Of a stretch of 64,000 nt of DNA, positions 10,045 through 20,443 are shown one piece after another. Origin of the DNA: Hemileia vastatrix (taxonomy: Eukaryota > Basidiomycota > Pucciniomycetes > Pucciniales > Zaghouaniaceae); assembly GCA_030280995.1 (NCBI GenBank), contig JASXTE010000002.1, forward strand, positions 14,522,683 to 14,586,682. The letters run 5' to 3'. How positions within the stretch are numbered: position 1 is the first letter of the stretch; every line of letters starts with the position of its first letter. The notes beneath the pieces are model-generated. The model saw only the letters and a list, made by a program, of their open reading frames with translations, made no database searches and had not been told where the DNA came from. Made by a program: the position numbers and the translations under genes.

Positions 10045-11793
10045 CTATGATTTTTTCTTTTTATACTTTTTTAGTAGAGTAGGAATATTTGATATCTCCT
10101 TCTCAGGTATCCAAGAATCATATTCAGATGATTTATTCTTGAATCTCAATAAGTATTCTGTACCTTTCTCAGCAGTGACTATTCTGTCATTTAAAATTTT
10201 TTCAATTTCTGCTGTCTCAGTGATTTCATTTGGGGTTTTATTTGGTCTACCCCTCCTTTTTGGAAATAAATCACTATTGGATGTGTAAGGTTTCAAAAGA
10301 GATATTGGAAAAACAGGATTTTTTCTGTCATATGGGGAATACAGAATAACTTCAACTGCATTATCTCCAATCATTCTTCTGACAACAAAAGGACCAACAA
10401 ATGGATCTTTTAATTTGTTATTACCTTGTAAGTTGAAATGGACTGTAGAAATCAACACTTCATCACCCTTTTTAAAAGTGTATTCTTTATGGGATTTGTC
10501 CCATCTTTTCTTCTCATATTCAAATGATTTTTCAATACATTTTTGAGCATGATCTCTACATAGTTGTTGCATTTGAAGAAAAGATTTTACACCAGGATGT
10601 ATATCCAATTTAGGTATTTTTTTATTGAGAATTTGGGCAGGAGTATTAGGAACATATCCAAGCCAGAGCTCAAAAGGCTTTCTTTGAGCAACAGAATGAA
10701 CAGTGCTATTATAAGCAAATTCTAACCCAGGAAGTAAGGTAACCCAATCATGAGTGAATCTGTCATTATCTTTATACTCAAGGCCAAAGGCACAATATCT
10801 TCTTATCATGTCCTCTAAAGTCTGAATCATTCTTTCAGCTAATCCATCAGTCTGAGGGTGATGGGAAGTAGAAAGTTTCAGATCACAACCACAAACATCC
10901 AGCAGAGACATCCAAAATTCAGAAGTAAATTTAGGGTCTCTGTCAGAGATTATGGCTTTAGGAAAACCAGAAGTATTAAACATATGAGACCACCATAAGA
11001 AAGCTAATTCTTTAGTGGAAACATCCTTGTGGGTAGGGATAAATTTACACATTTTTGTGAATCTGTCCACAATAACCCAACAAGAGTTATAACTGTCTTT
11101 ACCAGCAATAGGTAATCCTGTTACAAAATCCATGTTTATTTTTTGCCATGGAGCATCAGGAGGTTCAATATGTTGCATTAATCCTGCTCTTTTACCAGTT
11201 AATCTTTTTGATTTTTGGCATGAATCACAGGATTCAACATATAATTTTGTGTCCTCAGACATATTAGCCCACCAAGCAGTGTTCTTAATTCTGATCATTG
11301 TTTTGTCAAGATCAAAATGTCCAGCTAACATGTCATCATGACAAATTTTCAAGATGATTTCTTTCATAGAAGGAGGAATAACAATAACATTACTCAACTT
11401 TCTTCTATAATATAGATATCCTTCATCAATTAAAAATTTTCCTTTTTCCAAAGCTTTTTGGTACTTTGGTGGAAGGGTTTTAATTAATGCTTGTATTGAA
11501 GCATTCTTTGGATCATTTAATATGGTGAATAACTTTTTCAAGTCAGTGTCCTTATCATATGATTCCAGAATAAGCTGTAATATCTCTTCCTCCATATCAA
11601 CCACATATATCCCATGGATATGGAAAATTTCATCCTCAGGATCATAAGCAGGATTAGAGTCATCATTTGGTAAGTGTAACCTTGATAACATATCCACATT
11701 TGAGTGACCAATACCAGCTCTGTGAATAATTGTCATTCTCCCTCTGTACTCTTGAACAGCCAGCTGCCATATAAACATCTGAAACTTTATCAT
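10045..11793 (-). CDS. pol (IN): Integrase with chromodomain (plus RNase H tail)
   Basis: This open frame of 582 codons starts in the C-terminal end of RNase H (WQLAVQEYRG, HSNVDMLSR). It then has the HHCC zinc domain (HDDMLAGH ... CDSCQKSK). The DDE core follows: first Asp in INMDFVTG, second in SDRDPKF, Glu in GLAERMIQ. Next come the GPF-type C-terminal motif (DPFVGPFVV) and a chromodomain-like end (EYLLRFKNKSSEYDSWIPE). It would insert the cDNA into chromatin, and chromodomains in this family steer target choice. The frame is complete and all three catalytic residues are present, unlike the element 2 copy (Asp to Gly). The first residue called is arbitrary because this is part of a polyprotein. 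Confidence 0.92.
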   Translation of the reverse strand: MIKFQMFIWQLAVQEYRGRMTIIHRAGIGHSNVDMLSRLHLPNDDSNPAYDPEDEIFHIHGIYVVDMEEEILQLILESYDKDTDLKKLFTILNDPKNASIQALIKTLPPKYQKALEKGKFLIDEGYLYYRRKLSNVIVIPPSMKEIILKICHDDMLAGHFDLDKTMIRIKNTAWWANMSEDTKLYVESCDSCQKSKRLTGKRAGLMQHIEPPDAPWQKINMDFVTGLPIAGKDSYNSCWVIVDRFTKMCKFIPTHKDVSTKELAFLWWSHMFNTSGFPKAIISDRDPKFTSEFWMSLLDVCGCDLKLSTSHHPQTDGLAERMIQTLEDMIRRYCAFGLEYKDNDRFTHDWVTLLPGLEFAYNSTVHSVAQRKPFELWLGYVPNTPAQILNKKIPKLDIHPGVKSFLQMQQLCRDHAQKCIEKSFEYEKKRWDKSHKEYTFKKGDEVLISTVHFNLQGNNKLKDPFVGPFVVRRMIGDNAVEVILYSPYDRKNPVFPISLLKPYTSNSDLFPKRRGRPNKTPNEITETAEIEKILNDRIVTAEKGTEYLLRFKNKSSEYDSWIPEKEISNIPTLLKKYKKKKS

Positions 11794-11854
11794 TTATCAC
11801 TTTTTTTTGATGGAGGGCAGCACCAAGACCAATGAAACTGGCATCAGTGTACAA
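11663..11854 (-). pseudogene. RNase H fragment with internal deletion
   Basis: The frame holds the first RNase H aspartate motif (YTDASFIGLGAALHQKK). It then jumps directly to sequence equivalent to the far end of the domain, read out of frame as VYMAAGCSRVQ. Compared with element 2, about 65 residues carrying the catalytic Glu and the ITDC Asp are missing. A short match (ATGTTT-like) at the junction suggests a microhomology deletion. RNase H activity should be lost. It is linked to the preceding reverse transcriptase by a 1-nt indel in a T run near 11855. Confidence 0.8.
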
Positions 11855-12804
11855 AAAAATGGTTGATCAAAGTCAGGTAAAGCAAGAATTGGTGCTGACA
11901 TCAAACAGTGTTTCATAGTGTCAAAGGCTCTTTGTCTTTCACTATTCCAGACAAGAGCAACATCCTTTCTAGTTAATTGGGTAAGGGGTAAAGCTATGAC
12001 TTGGTAATTTCTAATATACTGTCTATAGTATCCACACATTCCCAAAAAACTTTGGAGCTCTCTCACTGTTGTAGGAGCTTTCACCTGTTGTATGGCTGCC
12101 ACTTTGTTCTGGTCAACACATATCTGAAAGCCTGAAACAACATGACCAAGAACTTTTAAAGAATGGAAACCAAATTTACATTTCTTCAAAGCAAGTGTCA
12201 TATTTATTTTTTCTTCCATTTTCTGGAATACTTTACACAGGTGTTTAAGATGGTCCTCAAATGTTTTTGAGAATATAATGATATCATCAATATAAACCAT
12301 CAGCCAACCTTCAATTATCTCTTGATGGAATGTGTTATCCATTACTTTTTGGAAAACTGAAGGGGCATTTTTAGGGCCAAATGGCATCCTAATATACTTA
12401 TAAATACCCATATGAGTGGCAATCATCAGAAAGTTCTGAGAATTTTTCTCAACAGGTACCTGGTGATATCCTTTATTACCATCCAAACAGCTGATATATT
12501 TAGCACCCTGTAAAGTAGCATGTATAGAGCTGATTCTAGGTAAAGGATAGATATCATCAACAGTATAAGTATTTAGTGCTCTATAATCACCACATAACCT
12601 GGCTTTATCTTTCTCATAAGAAATTAGGACAGGTGAGATAACACAATATTTAGGTGTTTCAACTACCTTTTCAATAATATTCATTTTTAAAAGGGTAGAG
12701 ATATTATCTTCAATATCTTTTCTCTTTGTGGGAGAAGCAGGATAAGGCTTCTTCTTTAAACTAGGTGGTATATCAGTTAATGGGCAAGACAATGAAAGTT
12801 TCAT
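11797..12804 (-). CDS. pol (RT): Reverse transcriptase domain of element 1
   Basis: The 335-codon frame begins at an ATG that touches the TAA ending the Gag-protease frame. It contains the RT fingers (KARLCGDYRALN), the palm motif CLDGNKGYHQVPV, MPFGPKNAPSVFQ and the catalytic box VYIDDIIIFSK near 12290. The thumb and connection follow, with LQSFLGMCGYYRQYI. The last dozen residues are out of frame after a homopolymer indel near 11855. RT copies element RNA into cDNA in the cytoplasmic particle. All RT core motifs are intact. Whether the TAA/ATG junction is a real restart site or a mutation is unclear: element 2 reads through this point without a stop. Confidence 0.93.
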   Translation of the reverse strand: MKLSLSCPLTDIPPSLKKKPYPASPTKRKDIEDNISTLLKMNIIEKVVETPKYCVISPVLISYEKDKARLCGDYRALNTYTVDDIYPLPRISSIHATLQGAKYISCLDGNKGYHQVPVEKNSQNFLMIATHMGIYKYIRMPFGPKNAPSVFQKVMDNTFHQEIIEGWLMVYIDDIIIFSKTFEDHLKHLCKVFQKMEEKINMTLALKKCKFGFHSLKVLGHVVSGFQICVDQNKVAAIQQVKAPTTVRELQSFLGMCGYYRQYIRNYQVIALPLTQLTRKDVALVWNSERQRAFDTMKHCLMSAPILALPDFDQPFFCTLMPVSLVLVLPSIKKK

Positions 12805-15435
12805 TTACTCTTTAACTAATCCCAGTTCATGTGACCCATGAGCAAAGGCCATAGGAAAAGATTTTATCAAGTTAATGATGGAATCATTATCCTCACCAGA
12901 AAGTTGTTCTCCAAAAGAGGCATTGTCAATTTCAGACATAAGGGCATGCATTTCCTTGGTAGATCTTCCTTTATATTGAACCACAGAATTACATGTGTTC
13001 AATTCTGGTTTTAATAATTTTTTAGGGGAGGAAATTTTAAATTTTCTCTTCCCATTCATCCCCATTGTGAAACATTGGTTTGAAGGATCCAATTTTATGC
13101 CATATTTGGTTAAAATATCATTCCCTACAATAAACCAATTGCTCAAGCTATCATTTTTCATGACAACAAAATCACAAATAGCTCTTACAAAACCATGGTT
13201 ATATTTAAAAAACACTGTGGCTTTGCATTTACCAATGGGGGACAAAACAGAGCCATACCCTCTCCAATTTTCAGAAATGATAGGCAACAGTTTAGATTTA
13301 TAGTCTTGATCTACTGAAGCAAGTGCTCTTTCAGATACTACACTTCCTCCAGCTCCAGAATCCAGAACAACTTCAATGCTGGTTCCATTGATCAAGATTG
13401 GTGCCTTAATAGGGGCAATAACAATTGAGTTATCCTCAATGTTCTTTATGATCTCAGCATCCTCCACTGTAGATAAATCATTATTATCAATGTCAATAAT
13501 ATTTAAATAATGAATATCCTCTTCCAGCATCAAGATTTCTTGTTGAGATTCATATGAAATATTGCTGGCACAATCACTTGATGTATCATCCAGTGCCACT
13601 GTGTCATCAGCATGCTCCTCTGTTTGTTCCACAAGATTTATCTTCCTGTCACAAACATGGCCTTTCTGCCAAGGTTTGTTGCACTTGAAGCAAGTGTTTG
13701 TTGCATACTTCTTTGGAGCAACAGGGGCAGAAGGTTTACCAACCTTTTCCAGAGGTTTTTGTTGGTAAGTGGAGGGTTTCTCCAAAGGGGTCCTAGGAAT
13801 GAATCTTCTTGCATCATACTTATTGTTTAGCAGTATCTCATTCCAAGTATTAATGAAAGAAGAGGGTTCTTTGGAAAACTCAGTCCTAGCCACAATCAAA
13901 TCTCTTAGAGACATTGGTAATTTATAGAGGATCCTGTCCTTCCATAAATCAAACTCCATATTTGGGTCCATTGCCCTTAAGATTTTTACAAGTTTCATTA
14001 AAAACTCAATAGGTTTATCAGTAGAAGAGCTATATCTAGTTTCCTCATACTGCCTTTGTTGAGCCATTCTGAACTTGGAGCCACCAAATTGTGCTTTAAT
14101 TAATTTCTTCCAATCCTCCCATGAGTAGTCAATCCCATCCAGGAGAACAGATTCATACCACATCAGGGAAACATTAGTGAACAAAGAATGTAACTTGGAC
14201 ACGATTTCCTCATCTGGGAGTTTGTAAGAATTTTTCAAATTATCAATTCTTCAAATAAATTGTTGCCAATCAGAAGAAGAATCACCATCAAATGTTGGGT
14301 ACTGGTCAAGTTTTGGCCAATTCTTTTGATTTGGAGGAGTCTCTTTAGTACTAGCTTGTTTCTGAGTAAGAAGCAGCTGTAATTTTTCTAATTGTGCTGA
14401 AATCTCATTGTTTAATCCTTCTGTTGCAGATCCTGGTGCATAATCAATTTTTGATGGAAACTCAGTTTTATCAACAGGTATTTCTGGATCAATTTTTATT
14501 TTAGATGAACTAGCCACAGGTACTGGTTGAGCATCCTGCACTATATGTTCCTTCACAGAAATGTCAGAATATTTTTGGTCATTTAACAATGAGTTCAATT
14601 TTTCTTCAATGGTTGTTAGTCTTGTTTTCATTCTTGGAAGACTAGATAAACTTTCATTGATAGTTGCAAAAGATAATTGATTTTTATGTTGAAAAGATGA
14701 CAAATGGTCACTCAATCTTTTCAGATTTATCTTATCTATCTCTACCTCCTGGCAACAGGCAGATACAGTATCTTTTAGTTTAGATAAATCATTTTTTATA
14801 TTTTGCCATAAAGCAATTTTCTTTTCATGGATTGCTTTGTAATGAGACAATTCATCAGAGACTCTCTGTGCTTCACTTTTTAATGCTTGATAACCCTGAT
14901 CAGTTAACAAACTATTATATCTCTGAGTCAATTGCATATTGTTCATTATATGATTTTGCTTGGCAATAATATCTCTCAAGTGCTCATCATTAATTCTTGC
15001 TACATCTGGAGTGTTTCTCAATAAGGAAACTGAGTAACTTTCCAGACTCTCATAGAACTCAGGGTCAAGAGTTTCATCAATCACAGCCATATCAGGATTA
15101 ATCATTGAGGTAGCAATTAAAAGTAATGGATTAGATACATGAGATATCTGTCTACTATTCCCAGCCTCCATAGGCCTCAAGGTTTCATCCTGCCTTCCAG
15201 ATTTACCTGAAGGAACAGAGTCAGCCACAAGAAAAGGCACTTGAGAATCAATAGAGGGACGTACCAGGGTTTGCTGGGTATCACCATATTGGGCTTCCTT
15301 CTTCTTTTGCCTCCTTGATAAGGGTGGGGAGGAGTGGGGTTGGCCTGGGTGGGCCTTGATAGACCTACCTGAGGTAACTGATGCTGGTTTTGAGCCAAGT
15401 AGTCCCACTGAGTGTTGAGCCAGTCCCACTGCCAC
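12805..15435 (-). pseudogene. gag-pro: Gag and protease of element 1, one in-frame stop
   Basis: A single reading frame of 877 codons is broken only by a TGA at 14251-14253. The N-terminal part is predicted coiled coil, and the middle has Gag capsid features (WYESVLLDGIDYSWEDWKK, FGGSKFRMAQQR). Then comes a variant zinc knuckle with CFKC and GHVC (near 13640-13680) and an aspartic protease active site VVLDSGAGGSVVS near 13350. Gag packages element RNA and the protease matures the particle. The TGA probably came from CGA by C-to-T change. Element 2 has a sense codon at the equivalent site, and its own stop a few codons later. Confidence 0.88.
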
Positions 15436-15737
15436 TTGGACACTTCCACCATCTCTTGGGATTGGGGAGCCAATTGTTGTTGATCCCTGGGAGGAAGAGG
15501 TTTCTTCTTCTCTTGGAGAAAAGTATCTGTTCTTTTCACCTTTTCTTCCAAGGCATCTACCCTTACCTTTAGTCTCAAGCTGTCTGTCCTTAACTCCTTT
15601 ATGTGGGTTGACAGATTCTTTACCTGCTGAGACAACGGCATCTTTTTTATCTTGAAGACTTTTGGAATCTCTCCTGGTGGGTTTATCATGGGCTTCTGAT
15701 CCTGAGTTGTGTCCACTAGGATTTCTACTTCATCCAT
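15177..15737 (-). CDS. Upstream ORF1 of element 1, coiled-coil protein
   Basis: This 186-codon frame begins with an ATG at 15737. It has a heptad-rich segment (VKNLSTHIKELRTDSLRLKV) and a Trp-rich motif (KWQWDWLNTQWDYL), and ends in a Pro/basic stretch. Its 3' end overlaps the Gag frame by 259 nt in the -1 frame. Element 2 has a matching ORF (KWKWDWFPQQW) with the same frame relation to its Gag. It may be the N-terminal part of Gag joined by frameshifting, or a separate structural protein. No outside family is recognised. Confidence 0.65.
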   Translation of the reverse strand: MDEVEILVDTTQDQKPMINPPGEIPKVFKIKKMPLSQQVKNLSTHIKELRTDSLRLKVRVDALEEKVKRTDTFLQEKKKPLPPRDQQQLAPQSQEMVEVSKWQWDWLNTQWDYLAQNQHQLPQVGLSRPTQANPTPPHPYQGGKRRRKPNMVIPSKPWYVPLLILKCLFLWLTLFLQVNLEGRMKP

Positions 15738-15977
15738 TTCTACATCCTGTTTGGGGAAAGGATTTATTAATTTGAGAAATTCTTCTTGTTAAAGGAGAAC
15801 TAACAGAAGTAGGCTCATCATAATCAATTAAGTCTAGTTCTTCTTCACGTGCAGAAAAACCATTTTGATCAGTCATTTTAAGATTCTACTGAAATGAAGC
15901 AAAAGAGACAAAAATTAATTAGTCTTTATTTTTAATTTTTATTTAACAGAAATAAAAAATAATAAAAAAATCTTTTT
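15738..15977 (-). other. Element 1 leader next to ORF1, no credible ORF
   Basis: Transcribed leader between the hairpin array and the ATG at 15737. It is AT-rich. A short open stretch upstream in another frame (near 15800-15880) shows no motif. Confidence 0.4.
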
Positions 15978-16559
15978 AGGATAAAAATCAACTTAATTAA
16001 AATTAATAAAAGAAAAATTTAAAACCAGGATAATACAATCAACTGTAGAAATAAATTAGAATTTCTATTAATTTTTATTTTCAGGATTTAAATCAACTAA
16101 TTTATTACCAGGATTTATTGTCAACTGAAATAATCAAATATTATTCTTTTTTTAAAAAATTTTTTATTTTAACTGATTACTTAACTACCAGGACTTAATG
16201 TCAACTGAAGTAATTAAATATGAAGTTTTCTTTTAAAATTTTATTACTGATCACTTAACTACCAGGACTTAATGTCAACTGAAGTAATTAAATATGAGTT
16301 TTATTAATTAAAAAGATTTATTGGATTACCAGGACTCAAAGTCAACTGAAGTAATTAAATGTGAATTTTTTATTAAATAAAAAAAAATATAATTGTCAGG
16401 ACAATTTGTCAACTGGAACAATCAAAATTTAAATTAATCAGGACAAATGTCAACTGAAAACTTATAATAATTATTTTATTTAATAAAAAATATTATTGTC
16501 AGGACAATTTGTCAAGTGGAACAATTAAAATTCAAATTAATCAGGACAATTGTCAACTG
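15978..16559 (-). repeat. Eleven bulged-hairpin repeats in the element 1 5' leader
   Basis: On the + strand the motif CAGGAC-loop-GTCAACTG recurs at about 15978, 16026, 16082, 16109, 16189, 16263, 16330, 16397, 16439, 16500 and 16542. In the element RNA this is CAGUUGAC-loop-GUCCUG. It forms a CAG/CUG plus GAC/GUC stem with a two-U bulge and a 4-7 nt loop. Where GAC becomes GAT (15978, 16026, 16082) the partner is ATC, a compensatory change. Loops vary freely. The position between primer binding site and first ORF suits a packaging, dimerisation or translation signal (inference). Confidence 0.75.
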
Positions 16560-17007
16560 AAAAATGATAATTTATATTAAAATATAATTATTTTATTACT
16601 TCTGGGACTAAGAACAGTTATTGCTCTATTATGGTCAACCAGGAAAAATAAATAAAAAATATAATAATAAAAATAAATTCCAATTACCAGACACCTCCCC
16701 CTGCAAAATGAGCAAATTAATGCCACTTACAGAGTGCTGAGTAAAAGGAAATACGTAGCAAATAAAGAGTGAAGAGTAACCCACAAATAGTAATCACAAT
16801 AATTACCACAATATATACGATCTTTAGTCAGTATATGAACTTAAGTTTTGGAGCGCGGTTCGATTCCCGTTTGCAGCAAAAACTTTTATCACGTGACGTA
16901 TGACGTTGGACGTTTTCTCGCCTCCACTTGTCCTTTACAGGTGCTTGTACGCCAATGGTCCCCTCGATTACGCCTCAAGTAACGTTGCACCGTCAATATT
17001 TCTGAAA
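16560..17007 (-). other. Element 1 leader next to the primer site
   Basis: No ORF with a motif. The part from about 16845 to 17005 is less AT-rich than its surroundings and contains GGTTCGATTCCC on the + strand, a box-B-like string. The flanking bases do not form a tRNA T-stem. Confidence 0.4.
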
Positions 17008-17015
17008 GGATCCCA
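17008..17015 (-). other. Element 1 primer binding site (candidate)
   Basis: On the minus strand the 5' LTR end ...TTGACA is followed by AT and then TGGGATCC, with the TGG expected for pairing to a tRNA CCA end. Element 2 and the remnant at 20444 have the same AT spacer followed by TGGGGG. The tRNA is not identified. Confidence 0.6.
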
Positions 17016-17017
17016 AT

Positions 17018-17834
17018 TGTCAAGGGTCACTTTTGGTCTAGAAGCTTTGGTACGGTATTATATGAAGATATTAAGGATTTATTGGACTCTCAATAATTAG
17101 GTATGTATTTTCTCAATCAAAGATGATTCTTTTACTCAATAATAAGAGGTAGATTAAAATATTTATATAATTTATAGATTAGAATTACGTCCTTGTAAAT
17201 ACTAAAGATATAAAATATAAGAAATAAGTGTTTAACTATTGTAGTTGTAGTAGTAAGTGAGTTGGTAAAATAGAATGATTAAAAGACAACAAAAAGAGAG
17301 GCCTTTTATAGGCAAAGGAGAGACAAAGCACGGCAATCAAATTCTAAAAACAGTAGGAAGAGATAGAGAAAAGAACATTCCAGAAAGAGTATTTCAAATA
17401 ATAAAGTTATTCTAAAAAGAAGGCGTGAAAAAGATGTATTTACAGAGTATGTCAGAAATACATCAATATATTTAATATTTACTGTAAAAGTCAATCCTAA
17501 ATAAGAAATTTGATTTTTTTTGTATATATTTAATATTATTTGAATATTTAAATCTTATTTTCTCTTTATATTTATTTTTTAATATAAATTTTTATTTTTC
17601 CCAACCTGTCAAATGAGCACGGTGTTAGAGAAAATATAAGGGACAAAATTACAATTATAATTTTAATTATTTATTTAATTAATTAATTTAATTTGAACAT
17701 TCTGTAATTAGTTAATTTATTATAACTAATTTTAATGTAACTAAAATAAAATAATAATTAAAAATGATAAGGTGCGGCTTCATCCAGTAAATAATTAATT
17801 ATTTCACTGGGTAAGTCTAGTAGCCTGGCTGACA
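17018..17834 (-). repeat. Element 1 5' LTR
   Basis: 817 bp, differing from 9193-10009 at six positions counted by eye. It ends at the ATATT duplication (17835-17839). It contains the promoter-side TATA-like box at 17302-17310. Confidence 0.95.
17302..17310 (-). promoter_or_regulatory. TATA-like box in element 1 5' LTR
   Basis: On the minus strand TATAAAAGG lies within the LTR upstream of a C/T-rich stretch. This is the usual place for the LTR promoter, with transcription running toward lower coordinates. Confidence 0.55.
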
Positions 17835-20443
17835 ATATTATTAAATAAAGGTAAAAAAATATGAAAATGATTTGTTTTACAAAAAATAAATTGATATACA
17901 AAAGCAATATGAGGGATAAAAAGGTAAAATTAATCTCAAAGAGATCAATTATGAAAAAAAAAATACTAGTAAAATTCTTGCTCTCAAGAGCCAGTAGAAG
18001 TGTTGAAACAAATGCAAGCCATCAGGGCTAAATTGTAATAAGTGACCTTTTTTTTAAAGATAAAAAATTATACACCTGAGGTTGGGAAGAACAACAGGTG
18101 GATGATTCAGCTAAACAAAACTACTTGTAGTGAAGTTTAATAAAAAAATGTTTTTTTGTTGCCATATAAAGAATTGATCCCATCTGACTGAATGTGACTA
18201 AAAGTGTCCAGCACAAGTTTGGCCAAACTTGTGCTGGAAACTTTTATGATGGAGAGTAGCTTGGGTGGAAATTTACTTCAGTTCCTTCATCTTGTATTTC
18301 TCATAAACATTTCTACTGGTATTTGATCAGTCTGTATCTTTCATATTTATCATCCGATTAATATTTTCTCACCATTATATTATTAATGTTATTAGTATAG
18401 CAAAAACTTGTGTGCCAAATGCATACCATGTGAAGTTATACCTTCAATAATTTATTAAAATATACATAAATAAATATGGAAAGGATTAGTTTTACAAAAA
18501 TTAAATAGAAATTTAAAAGTAAAAAGAGGAATAAAAGAGTAAAATAAAAGTCAAAGAGTTCAAATATGAAAAAAATACTGGTAAAATTCCTGCTATCAAG
18601 AGCCAGTAGAGGTGTTAAAGCAAATGGGAGCCATCAGGGCTTAATTGTAATAAGTGACCTTTTCTTTAAAGATAAAAAATTATAAACCTGATATTGGGCA
18701 GAACAGCAGGTGGATGATTCAGCTAAACCAAACTACTTCTAGTGAAATTTGATAAAAAAATTTTTTTGTTGCCATACAGAGAATTGATACCATCTGACTG
18801 CACATGACCAAAAGTGTCCAGCAAAAGTTCAGCTGAACTTGTGCTGGACACTTCTATGATGGAGAGCGGCTGGGATAGAATTTTTCTTCAGTTCATGTGG
18901 TATTTCTTACAAACATGTCTACTGGTATTTTATCTTTGTGCCTCACTCATACATATTATTTGATTAATTTTTTGTCTTAATTATATAAGTATAGCAAAAA
19001 ATTGTGTGCCAAATGCATACTAAGTGATGTTACACCTTTTATAATATTATTAAAAAAATGTATAAAAATATTAAAATAATTTATTTTAAAAATTATTAAT
19101 TGATATCCAAAAGCAACATGAGGAATAAAAAATTAAGTTAAAGGGATCAAATATGAAAAAAGAACTCCAAGTATTATTGCTAATATTAAAGGCCAGTAGA
19201 GATGTTAAAGCAAATGAGAGCCATCAGGGATAAATTGTACTAAATTGATTGTTTTTTAAAGATAAAAAATTGTGTACCTATGGTTTGGATGAGCTCTAGG
19301 TGGATAATTCAGCTATATCAAACTACATCTAGTGAAGTTTCTTATCAAATAATTTTTTTCATTGCCATAGAGAGAATTGATCCCATCTGACTGAACCTGA
19401 CCAAAAGTGTCCAGCACAAGTTTGGCCAAACTTGTGCTGGACACTTTTATGATGGAGAGTAGCTAGGGTGCAGGTCTTCTTCAGTGCAACTGTTACTTTT
19501 TTAAAATATGCCAAATGGTATTTGATCTTTCTGTGTTATTCATATTTTATTATCTGATTAATTTTTTGTCATTAGAATATTATTAATTTTATTAGTATAG
19601 AAAAAACTTGTGCACCAAATGCATGCCATGTTATAATACACCTTTTATAATATTATTAAAAAATGTAAAAAAAATATGAAAATGATTTCTTTTCCAAAAT
19701 TATAAATTAATATCCAAATGTAACATGAGTGACAAAGAAGTAAAGTAAAAGAGATTAAATATGAAAAAGAAAAATTCAAGAAAAATTCCTGCCTTCAAGA
19801 GCCAGTAGAGGTGTTGAAACAAATGGGTGCCATCAGGGCTAAATTTGATAAAATTTATTTTTTTTTTAAAGATAAAAAATTTTTCACCTGAGGTTTGGAA
19901 AAACTCAAGGTGGATAATTCAGGCACATCAAACTACTTCTAATGTAATTATTTAGCATTTTTTTTAAATTTAATTTCCACAGAGAGAATTGATCCCATCT
20001 GACTGCACCTGAACAAAAGTGTCCAGCACAAGTTCAGCCGAACTTGTTCTGGACACTTTTATGATGGGGAGTAGCTAGGGAGGAAGTGTTTCTCAGTACA
20101 TCAGTTTTTTGTTTTTCACATTTCTATTGGGTTTTTAACTTTTTTTTATCATTCATATTTATCTTATAATTAATTTTTTGTCACCATATATATTATTAAT
20201 GTTTCTAGTATAGCAAAAACCTGCATGCCAAATGCAAAATTGGTGATGTTACAACTTTAATAATATTATTATATAAAGTTAAAAAAATATGAATATGTTT
20301 AGTTTTTAAAAAAATAAATTGAGATTTAAAATTAAAAAGAGTAATAGAAAAGAAAAATGAAAATAAATGGGATCAAATACGAAATAAAAAATACAAGTAA
20401 AATTTTTACTATCAAGAGCCAGAAGTGGTGTTGGGACAGTTGG
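17835..20443. repeat. 600-bp palindrome satellite, segment 2
   Basis: Four units with 46-bp palindromes at about 18200-18245, 18810-18855, 19403-19448 and 20015-20060 (spacing roughly 590-612). The one at 19403 is a perfect palindrome over 46 bp. Each unit also carries a second, weaker inverted repeat (CACCTGAGGTTTGG ... CAGGTGGA) about 130 bp before the first. No coding frame survives across units. Confidence 0.88.

Larger units (their letters stand above)
9193..17834 (-). mobile_element. Element 1: Ty3/Gypsy chromovirus, nearly complete
   Basis: Two 817-bp LTRs (9193-10009 and 17018-17834) flank an internal region read on the minus strand: ORF1, Gag, protease, reverse transcriptase, RNase H remnant, integrase, chromodomain. 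That order defines Ty3/Gypsy chromoviruses. The target duplication ATATT (9188-9192 and 17835-17839) is intact. I counted six differences between the two LTRs by eye, so the insertion is young relative to its neighbours. It is not autonomous as read: one in-frame TGA in Gag, a frameshift before RNase H and a deletion inside RNase H. Confidence 0.95.

Noticed and set aside
16845..16880. Possible tRNA gene (GGTTCGATTCCC resembles box B)
   Set aside because: The bases flanking the loop do not form a T-stem and no acceptor or D-arm pairs can be made, so it is at most a box-B-like string in the element 1 leader.
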